Source of the DNA: JADFNO01 sp965369945 | GTDB taxonomy: Bacteria > Planctomycetota > Phycisphaerae > Phycisphaerales > SM1A02 | Assembly (NCBI GenBank): GCA_965369945.1 | Contig: CBDUST010000309.1 | Span: forward strand, 1-5,050 | Reading direction: 5' to 3' | Length of the DNA stretch: 5,050 nt | In this document: one piece after another, positions 1-5,050 of the stretch | How the letters are laid out: every line of letters starts with the position of its first letter | How positions within the stretch are numbered: the stretch's first letter is position 1 | Notes under the pieces: model-generated | What the model saw: the letters and a program-made list of their open reading frames with translations, nothing else | What the model was told of the DNA's origin: nothing | The model's database searches: none | Position numbers and translations under genes: made by a program

Positions 1-172
1 TGGACAGGCCCAGGTCGACCATCATCCGCTGATCGTCCTCCATGGTGAAGCCGGCAAGGAGATTGCAGAAAATCAGCCCGATCGTTGCTACCACCAGCAT
101 GACGAGCAGGATCGGCTGGCGAATGCTCTCGAAGAACGTGTTGCGGATAATCGCGAGGGTTTGGGCGAACAT
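1..172 (-). CDS. ABC-2 type transporter permease, N-terminal fragment (runs off left edge)
   Basis: This is the 5' part of a gene read leftward; 57 codons are visible and the rest lies outside the window. The start is ATG at 172-170. An in-frame TAA one codon upstream (178-176) makes it the earliest ATG in this frame. The protein begins MFAQTLAIIRNTFFESIRQP, then a hydrophobic span at about residues 21-41 (ILLVMLVVATIGLIFCNLLA), then GFTMEDDQRMMVDLGLS. A short amphipathic lead with FESIRQP, one membrane span, and an acidic EDD...DLGLS stretch match the start of ABC-2/NosY-like permeases that I recall as common in planctomycetes. Such proteins form the membrane channel of an ATP-driven exporter, and the ATPase gene is not visible here. 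The substrate cannot be told. No clear Shine-Dalgarno sequence precedes the start. It is divergent from the SPFH operon, so a functional link is not implied. Confidence 0.8.
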   Translation of the reverse strand, partial: MFAQTLAIIRNTFFESIRQPILLVMLVVATIGLIFCNLLAGFTMEDDQRMMVDLGLS

Positions 173-215
173 GGGTTAGGCCGAGTTCGTTGTCGAGTTG
201 CCGGAGCCTACTGTG

Positions 216-225
216 CCGGGCCCGG
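216..225. repeat. GC palindrome CCGGGCCCGG
   Basis: This is a perfect 10-bp palindrome within the divergent intergenic region, about 44 bases upstream of the permease ATG. It could be a protein-binding site or the stem of a small hairpin in the permease leader. In GC-rich DNA such short palindromes are common, so a function is only possible. Confidence 0.15.
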
Positions 226-263
226 TCCAGCCAGCGGCGCTGAAGAATCGGAAGGCTGATCCG

Positions 264-277
264 AAAATGGACATTTT
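264..277. repeat. Short A/T-rich inverted repeat, possible operator
   Basis: AAAATG-GA-CATTTT is a perfect 6-bp inverted repeat with a 2-bp spacer, followed by two more T residues. It lies between the divergent starts, 92 bases from the permease ATG and 200 bases from the SPFH operon ATG, and is strikingly A/T-rich for its GC-rich surroundings. The symmetry suits a dimeric regulator, but a site this short can arise by chance. The arms are too weak and AT-rich for a standard intrinsic terminator. Confidence 0.25.
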
Positions 278-477
278 TTGGGCCGAAGCCGCGAACCGTG
301 CCCGGCCGATCCTACGTACTTCAACCGGCTGAGGTTCGCTGAGGGAGGTCTGCACGACGCGAGCCGGCCGAAGAGCCGCTATGCTGCCCAATCCGGTTCA
401 CACGGTCTGGCGGGAGTAGGCAGTGGATCGAGCTTGATCATTTCTTTGCGGACAGGTACTGACGGGTCGAAACAAAC

Positions 478-2622
478 ATGAGAATCGACCACCACGCATA
501 CCGAAAGGCCACCCGGGTCGCCGGGTTCGGGTTCCTGCTGCAAGCTGCTGCCGCCATCATCCTTCTGATCTTCTCCTTTGGGATGTTCGGGAGCCTAGGG
601 CGGGACCATGTCCTGTGGTATGCCAGCATATACCTCTTTGGCGGACTCTTTGTGTGGGTGAGCCTGATTGCGGTGTTCTACCAGCACACGCAGGAGCGGC
701 TGGAGTCGTTGGAGGACGATGAGCTTGCCGCTGACCATATGGCCGCCGGCACTTCGCTATTTGCATCCGGGCGGGAGCACGAGAAGGTCGCCGCCCGACG
801 GCTACGGCTCATGCACAAGTGGCTGATGCCGATCGTCAGTCTGCTCGTGGCGGCGTACCTCATCATCGCCGGCTGGGGCATGATTCGGTTTCTGGGGCTC
901 GTCGATGCTCTCTCCGGCAGCGCGGACCTGAATCTAACCAACGCCTTGGGGTGGGCGGTTGCCATATGTCTGGCCTTTGCCGCGGTGTGCTTCATTGTTT
1001 CTCGCTTCGTTGCCGGTATGGCCAAGCAGGCTGCCTGGCAGAATCTTCGCGGCGGCGCCGGGTATATGGTCGGCAACGCGATCGTGCTCTTGGCCGTGGC
1101 CGTGGGCATCATCTTCAGATTCTTTGACAACGACCAGGTCATCGGGTTCATCGCCTATGCAATCCCCATCTGTATGATCGCGCTGGCTCTTGAGATCGTT
1201 CTGAACTTCATTCTGAATCTCTATCGCCCGCGAATTGCCGGTGAGACGCCCAGGCCGGCGTTTGACTCGAGATTTCTCAGTCTTCTGTCCGCGCCCGATT
1301 CGATCGTCAAGTCCATCAATGAAGCCGTCAACTACCAGTTCGGTTTCGATATCACCAGCTCCTGGGGGTACCAGCTTCTTCTGCGCAGTTTCGCTTGGCT
1401 GCTCGGGTTTGGCGTGTTGTCGCTCATCGCTCTGGGCACCTTGGTGGTGGTCGAGCCCTATCAACAGGCGGTGAAGCTCAGCGGCGGGCGGATCGTTGGC
1501 GATGATGTTTATCATTCGGGGATCATGTGGAAATGGCCTTGGCCGTTCCAGTCCGCGGCCATCGAGGAAGTCAGTCGTATCCGCCGGCTGCCGCTCACCG
1601 CTCAGCGCATCAATCCACCGGACGTTGACGATTGGTCGCAGGAGGCGCGCACCGATGCGGATATTGAGCCGTTCCTCGTGGGCGCCTCTCAAGTCGCAGG
1701 CGTGCCCCTTCTCGATGCGCCGCTCGGTGATGGTGCTGTGTCGGAAGATTCTGCCGGAGAGCGCCTCGGCGAGCTGTTCTCGCTTGTGGATACCGAAATC
1801 ACGCTTGAATACCGGATCAAACCGGACGGCCTACTCGACTACCTGAACTTCTCATCCGATATCCGAGGTCGCGGTCAACGACTCAGCATGCGCCAGCGGA
1901 TACTGAAGGTGCTTGCCCTACGCGAGATAACTCAGCAACTTTCACGACTTTCGATGGAAGAGGTCATTAGCCAGGGGCAAACAGACCTCGCGCGGCAACT
2001 GCAGAACAGGATTCAATCGGCCTTCGACGCCGCTCAGACGGGCGTATTGGTTCTGGCGGTCAACCTCCCCATGCTCCGACCATCCGGCGATGCCGGAACG
2101 CACTTTGAGAACTTCGCGATGGCCAAGCATCAGCGTCGCGAGACGGTTGCAAAGATGAGAGCCGAAGAGGCGCGATCGTTCAGGATCTTGTTGGGCGAAC
2201 TCAACCGGCGCGATGAAATTCTCGCCGAGTTCGACAAATGGGATCAACTCAGGCGTGATCCCGATGTCGATGCAGACTCCGTGCTTGAGCAACGACTTAT
2301 CGTAGAACGGTTGCTCGCGGAGGCCGGAGGGACTTTGTCGCAGGGAATCGACAGTGCGGAGGCTGAGCGCTGGGTCACGCTTATGGAAGCGCGAGCCAAA
2401 GCGTTTACGCATCAGGGCAAGCTCGCGTCGTACCGGGCCGCGCCCGAGCTGTTCATGCAGCGCGAGATCATGCAGGTTTTCAGCAGGACGCTCGCCACGC
2501 GAAGGAAATACTTTGTCATCGGCGTCGATCCGGATCGGATCAACCTCGAAATCGAGGTCCAGGAGGCGCCTCGATTGTTCACTCCGACTCGCCTCGGTGC
2601 TGACCAAGGGAAGCCCAACTAA
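478..2622 (+). CDS. Polytopic SPFH/Band 7 protein, HflK-like, with N-terminal seven-span membrane domain
   Basis: A 714-aa protein, much longer than E. coli HflK (419 aa). The ATG at 478 is the first start after an in-frame TGA at 460-462; there is no good Shine-Dalgarno sequence. Hydrophobic spans lie near residues 15-36, 46-68, 117-137, 157-177, 198-214, 221-246 and 304-325. Loops 69-116, 178-197 and 248-303 are rich in Arg/Lys (for example KVAARRLRLMHK), which suggests N-in, C-out topology and places the SPFH domain outside the cytoplasm, as in HflK. The SPFH domain starts at about 322 (VVVEPYQQAVKLSGGRIV) and contains ITLEYRI (441-447). A helical, charged region follows (about 545-650). 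The C-terminus, near 652-697 (YRAAPELFMQREIMQ), matches the HflK ending YxxAPExxxxR. An extended linker (371-435) replaces the usual HflK lead-in. The likely role is a scaffold subunit of a membrane SPFH complex that modulates proteolysis or membrane organisation. It overlaps the next gene by one base. SPFH assignment is firm; HflK subtype is likely; the function of the N-domain is unknown. Confidence 0.85.
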   Translation: MRIDHHAYRKATRVAGFGFLLQAAAAIILLIFSFGMFGSLGRDHVLWYASIYLFGGLFVWVSLIAVFYQHTQERLESLEDDELAADHMAAGTSLFASGREHEKVAARRLRLMHKWLMPIVSLLVAAYLIIAGWGMIRFLGLVDALSGSADLNLTNALGWAVAICLAFAAVCFIVSRFVAGMAKQAAWQNLRGGAGYMVGNAIVLLAVAVGIIFRFFDNDQVIGFIAYAIPICMIALALEIVLNFILNLYRPRIAGETPRPAFDSRFLSLLSAPDSIVKSINEAVNYQFGFDITSSWGYQLLLRSFAWLLGFGVLSLIALGTLVVVEPYQQAVKLSGGRIVGDDVYHSGIMWKWPWPFQSAAIEEVSRIRRLPLTAQRINPPDVDDWSQEARTDADIEPFLVGASQVAGVPLLDAPLGDGAVSEDSAGERLGELFSLVDTEITLEYRIKPDGLLDYLNFSSDIRGRGQRLSMRQRILKVLALREITQQLSRLSMEEVISQGQTDLARQLQNRIQSAFDAAQTGVLVLAVNLPMLRPSGDAGTHFENFAMAKHQRRETVAKMRAEEARSFRILLGELNRRDEILAEFDKWDQLRRDPDVDADSVLEQRLIVERLLAEAGGTLSQGIDSAEAERWVTLMEARAKAFTHQGKLASYRAAPELFMQREIMQVFSRTLATRRKYFVIGVDPDRINLEIEVQEAPRLFTPTRLGADQGKPN
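2606..2613 (+). promoter_or_regulatory. Ribosome binding site for the HflC-like gene
   Basis: AAGGGAAG lies within the last codons of the upstream gene. Its AGGG core is about 11 bases before the ATG at 2622, an acceptable if slightly long spacing. It supports the 2622 start and coupled re-initiation at the TAATG junction. Confidence 0.5.
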
Positions 2623-3644
2623 TGAAAAAGACGATTGCGGTAGTTATTGGCGCGGGTTTGTTGGTGCTGCTGGTATTGTTCAGCTCTACCTACACAGTCC
2701 GCTATCACGAGCTGGCGATCAAAACGCGGTTCGGGAAGATTCAAGACGACAGTGTGCAGACGGAGGCCGGGCTTCACTTCCAATTGCCGCTCTTTGCCGA
2801 GCAAGTCACAAAGTATGACACGCGGTTGCAATTACTGGAATCTCCGTTGCGCATGGTAGCCACTGCCGACGATCAGCAGGTCATGGTTCGCGCGTTCCTG
2901 ATGTGGAAAGTGGACCGGGACAACGCCCAGGTATTCCACAAGCATTTTACGAAGATTAGCGATGCAAACGATGGGCTTAAGGAGCGGCTCAATACGGCGC
3001 TGGAGGCGATGATTAAAGGATACGACTTCGAGACGCTGGTTGGCACCAAGAGTCGTTTGCCCGATGTCGAGGGGGACCTTCTGGATTACCTGAATCCATC
3101 GCTCACCGCGTTAGGTGTGCAATCGGTCTCGGTCGGCATCAGCCAGGTGGTGCTGCCGGCAAAGACTACAAGCGCCGTGTTGAATCGCATGCAGGTCAGC
3201 CGGAACGATCTTGCAGCCACCGAACGTCAAAGGGGTGAGTCCGAAGCGGCGGGCATCGAATCAGCGGCGAACACGGTCGTGAACAAGTTCCTGGCGTTTG
3301 CCAGTCAGCGTGCTGAAGAGATCAGGGCTGCGGCGAATGAGGACGCTGCCGCCTATCTTGCGGAGATGCGCGAAGACGTGGATTTGGCCATCTTCCTGCT
3401 TTGGCTTGATACGCTTGAGACATCGTTGCAGGAGAACACAACGCTGTTCTTCACTGATAAGTTTGCACCTTGGCACATGCTCAACTCCGGCAATCTCGGC
3501 GACGCTGGTCCCATTCCCCAGCCGGACTCGAAATATATCCAGGGACCGATCGCTCTTGATCAGCCCAACAACGAAGGATCGACCACGGCCAAAGTACCGA
3601 CCGACCAAACGATCCATGCCGCAAAAGGACAGGGCTCCCAATAA
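2622..3644 (+). CDS. hflC-like: HflC-like SPFH protein (protease modulator family)
   Basis: A 340-aa protein, almost the length of E. coli HflC (334 aa). A signal-anchor span occupies residues 4-22 (TIAVVIGAGLLVLLVLF). The SPFH domain follows: VRYHELAIKTRFGKI (26-40), then EAGLHFQLPLFAEQVTKYDTR (48-68), which matches the HflC pattern of a PG/AGLHF-P turn followed by a K-x-D-x-R segment. Next are TADDQQVMVRAFLMWKV (81-97) and NRMQVSRNDLAATERQRGES (188-207). The last corresponds to the HflC RM-x-x-x-R coiled-coil entry. An Ala/Glu-rich helix follows (208-250), then the HflC-type end segment LDTLETSLQENTTLFF (262-277). The tail at 285-340 is polar and rich in P, Q, S, T and N, hence probably disordered. 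Known HflC pairs with HflK on the outer face of the inner membrane and regulates FtsH. Start and stop both sit in one-base TAATG overlaps with the flanking HflK-like genes, so it is probably co-translated and co-assembled with them. Confidence 0.88.
   Translation: MKKTIAVVIGAGLLVLLVLFSSTYTVRYHELAIKTRFGKIQDDSVQTEAGLHFQLPLFAEQVTKYDTRLQLLESPLRMVATADDQQVMVRAFLMWKVDRDNAQVFHKHFTKISDANDGLKERLNTALEAMIKGYDFETLVGTKSRLPDVEGDLLDYLNPSLTALGVQSVSVGISQVVLPAKTTSAVLNRMQVSRNDLAATERQRGESEAAGIESAANTVVNKFLAFASQRAEEIRAAANEDAAAYLAEMREDVDLAIFLLWLDTLETSLQENTTLFFTDKFAPWHMLNSGNLGDAGPIPQPDSKYIQGPIALDQPNNEGSTTAKVPTDQTIHAAKGQGSQ
3625..3634 (+). promoter_or_regulatory. Ribosome binding site region for the second HflK-like gene
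   Basis: AAGGA (3625-3629) and AGGG (3631-3634) lie inside the end of the HflC-like gene. AGGG is 9 bases from the ATG at 3644, a normal spacing. This supports that ATG as the start and fits coupled translation across the TAATG junction. Confidence 0.5.
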
Positions 3645-5050
3645 TGGTCGATACACCGGATCAAGACTTTCCGCCCCAAGTGCCTGACCCGTTTGCGGAT
3701 CAAGGTACACCGTTTGAGCCGGAGGAGCTGCACGAGGAACAGCCTCGACGTGCAGCCTCTGCTCAATTCATGGTGGAAACGGAAGTCGGCCAGGCAGCGG
3801 CGCTACGCGAGGCGATGGACCCGGCCAATCAGTCGCTCGCTGATGCTCTTCGCTTGTCCTTCCGCGTCCTTCAGTTCGTGATCCTTGTGCTACTGGTCCT
3901 CTTTCCGGTGTCGGCGTTCCAAGTCGTCAAGGAAGGTCACGGCGGCGTCATGCTCCGATGGGGCCGCGTTGTGTCGGTCGGTGATTCTGACGAACTGCTT
4001 CCCGGTGCGCATTGGACGATCTGGCCCTATCCGGCCGGTGAGTTCGTGATCTTCGATGTTGACGGCCGCGAAGTGGATATGCGGCGCAAATTCGTCGACC
4101 GAGGTGGTGAGCGGATGGTCGAGCCGTTCTGGCCCAGTATCCCCGGCAACATGAGTCGTCAGGACTTTATCGATCAAGCGACGCCTAGCTCGACAATTGA
4201 CCCGAGGAAGGATGGATCGGTGTTGACCCGAGACGGAGATATCGCCCATTTGAAGATCTCGGCTGAGTACGACATCGATGATCCCAAGAGGTTTGTCCAG
4301 ACGTTGAGCCCCGAAGATGCCCCGCGGGTTGTCGCCCTGGCGGTGCAGCGGGCGGTCGTACAAGTGATGGCCGGAGCGAGCCTGCAGGAGCTGATCGATT
4401 TCCCTGACGACATCAAAGACCGCGTTCGTAGGCACGCACAAACGACGCTCGATCAGATCAACTGCGGTGTCACGCTCACGAAGGTCACGCTTCCCGAGAC
4501 CAGCCCGCCAATGGCGATCGCGCGACACTACGGTGATCTTCAGACCGCTCGAGAGCAAGCCAAGGAGATGGTGGAGAAAGCTCGTAGCCAAAAGGACAAA
4601 GCGCTAGTCGCAGCCGGGGGGCCGAACTATCACGATTTTGTGCAACTGATCGATCGTTACGAAGAAGCCGAGCAGCGCGATGATAGCCGAGGGGCTGACG
4701 AGTTGCTCAGCCAGATCAACGCGTTCATGGAGAGCGACCGCGTCGACGGCGACCTGAAGTCGGTTATCGAACGAGCCGGCGCGTATGAGTCGGAGATCGA
4801 TTCGACGCTGGGAAGCGAGCTTCGGCGATTCAACAGCGTGCTGCCTGAGTATCGCGATAATCCACGCTTGGCCGTGAGCCGGCGCTTGATGCAAGTAAGC
4901 AAGGGCATTCAAAGCCGGGCGGATGTTGAGATCATGCACCTCCCGGAAGGGCTTGGCAAGATACTGATCAAGATCAAGAGTCTGGAGGAGATATCCCAGA
5001 GTCGTATTCAGGCGGAGCTGGAGCGCAAGGAACGTGAAGCAAACCAAGCT
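3644..5050 (+). CDS. hflK-like: HflK-like SPFH protein, 3' end beyond the window
   Basis: An open frame of 469 codons from ATG 3644 to the last base, with no stop codon. The N-terminus (1-70) is acidic and proline/glutamate-rich (MVDTPDQDFPPQVPDPFADQ), presumably cytoplasmic and disordered. One membrane span follows at 74-93 (RVLQFVILVLLVLFPVSAF). The SPFH domain begins FQVVKEGHGGVMLRWGRVV (92-110) with PGAHWTIWPYP (120-130). The HflK hallmark SVLTRDGDIAHLKISAEYDI (192-211), followed by DDPKRF (212-217), corresponds to the family pattern S-x-x-LT-x-D-x-N-I-x-x-V...Y-x-I-x-DP. A charged helix starts near 298 (DLQTAREQAKEMVEKARSQK). The C-terminal segment FNSVLPEYRDNPRLAVSRRL (396-415) with EIMHLPEGLGKILI (429-442) matches the HflK ending. 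A charged tail (447-469) continues to the edge, so probably little of the protein is missing. The likely role is the HflK partner of the upstream HflC-like protein in an outward-facing membrane cage, possibly with FtsH. It differs from the first HflK-like protein in having one span and the intact T-x-D motif. Confidence 0.87.
   Translation, partial: MVDTPDQDFPPQVPDPFADQGTPFEPEELHEEQPRRAASAQFMVETEVGQAAALREAMDPANQSLADALRLSFRVLQFVILVLLVLFPVSAFQVVKEGHGGVMLRWGRVVSVGDSDELLPGAHWTIWPYPAGEFVIFDVDGREVDMRRKFVDRGGERMVEPFWPSIPGNMSRQDFIDQATPSSTIDPRKDGSVLTRDGDIAHLKISAEYDIDDPKRFVQTLSPEDAPRVVALAVQRAVVQVMAGASLQELIDFPDDIKDRVRRHAQTTLDQINCGVTLTKVTLPETSPPMAIARHYGDLQTAREQAKEMVEKARSQKDKALVAAGGPNYHDFVQLIDRYEEAEQRDDSRGADELLSQINAFMESDRVDGDLKSVIERAGAYESEIDSTLGSELRRFNSVLPEYRDNPRLAVSRRLMQVSKGIQSRADVEIMHLPEGLGKILIKIKSLEEISQSRIQAELERKEREANQA

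Larger units (their letters stand above)
173..477. other. Divergent intergenic region (305 bases), no supported gene
   Basis: This gap separates the leftward ABC permease from the rightward SPFH operon and should hold both promoters. I see no convincing sigma-70 promoter. The nearest candidate for the SPFH operon is TTGATC (434-439) with a 17-base spacer to TACTGA (457-462), but that -10 is a poor match. Neither flanking start has a clear Shine-Dalgarno sequence; GACGGG at 461-466 is only a weak candidate for the rightward gene. Two small symmetrical sequences lie inside: AAAATG-GA-CATTTT (264-277) and CCGGGCCCGG (216-225). Two short open frames cross the region, one per strand, but both depend on TTG starts and have no recognisable protein character. 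I therefore treat the region as non-coding. Confidence 0.6.

Noticed and set aside
176..391. 71-codon minus-strand open frame ending one codon before the ABC permease ATG and in the same frame
   Set aside because: It needs a TTG start (391-389), has no recognisable domain and has a low-complexity composition (A, R, S, G). It is separated from the permease by a TAA, and the permease already has a family-like N-terminus at its own ATG. It is most likely leader sequence read in frame.
434..462. TTGATC - 17 bases - TACTGA as a sigma-70 promoter for the SPFH operon
   Set aside because: The -35 and the spacing are plausible, but the -10 hexamer matches the consensus at only two positions. It would also leave an almost leaderless transcript. 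Too weak to annotate.
278..481. 67-codon plus-strand open frame overlapping the first SPFH gene start as ATGA
   Set aside because: It starts at TTG, has no ribosome binding site, and its composition does not look like a real protein. The overlap with the start at 478 appears to be chance.
934..1692. 252-codon antisense open frame inside the first SPFH gene
   Set aside because: The opposite strand carries a clear membrane plus SPFH protein across the whole stretch. The antisense product is rich in D, H, R and G without domain character, as is typical of shadow frames in GC-rich genes.
1942..2607. 221-codon antisense open frame inside the first SPFH gene
   Set aside because: It lies opposite the conserved HflK-like C-terminal region, has no recognisable domain, and is explained by codon bias of the sense gene.
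3600..3660. Possible terminator or operon break between the second and third SPFH genes
   Set aside because: The genes overlap by one base and no GC hairpin followed by a T run is present.
3890..4591. 233-codon antisense open frame opposite the third SPFH gene
   Set aside because: The sense frame here encodes the membrane span and HflK hallmark motif, so the antisense frame is a shadow.
4604..5047. 147-codon antisense open frame at the right edge
   Set aside because: The sense frame continues the HflK-like protein with its family C-terminal motif. No independent evidence supports a minus-strand gene.

Overview
The window looks like chromosomal DNA from a planctomycete-type bacterium, perhaps Phycisphaerae-like. 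This is inferred from the protein sequences and no database search was run. Two things point that way: the N-terminus of the divergent ABC-2 permease at the left edge, and the unusual multi-membrane-span HflK-like protein that opens the rightward operon. The DNA is moderately GC-rich and densely coding. No RNA gene, insertion sequence, CRISPR array or phage feature was seen.

Layout. Positions 1-172 (minus strand) hold the first 57 codons of an ABC-2 type permease that runs off the left edge. Positions 173-477 are a divergent intergenic region with no gene I can support, but with a short A/T-rich inverted repeat and a GC palindrome. From 478 to the right edge there is one plus-strand operon of three SPFH/Band 7 (HflK/HflC-type) genes. 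The first is a 714-aa HflK-like protein with about seven membrane spans fused in front of its SPFH domain (478-2622). The second is a 340-aa HflC-like protein (2622-3644). The third is a second HflK-like protein of at least 469 aa, truncated by the right edge with no stop codon reached (3644-5050). Both junctions are one-base TAATG stop/start overlaps, so the genes are probably translationally coupled.

How they may work together. In Escherichia coli, HflK and HflC assemble into a large membrane-anchored cage around the FtsH protease and modulate it. Here there are two distinct HflK-like subunits and one HflC-like subunit, and one HflK-like subunit carries a polytopic membrane domain. The natural inference is a three-component SPFH cage or microdomain scaffold with an extra membrane module. 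No FtsH or other client gene lies within the window, so the partner is unknown. The three-SPFH architecture and the fused seven-span domain are the most interesting features. They may be widespread in planctomycetes rather than unique to this genome.
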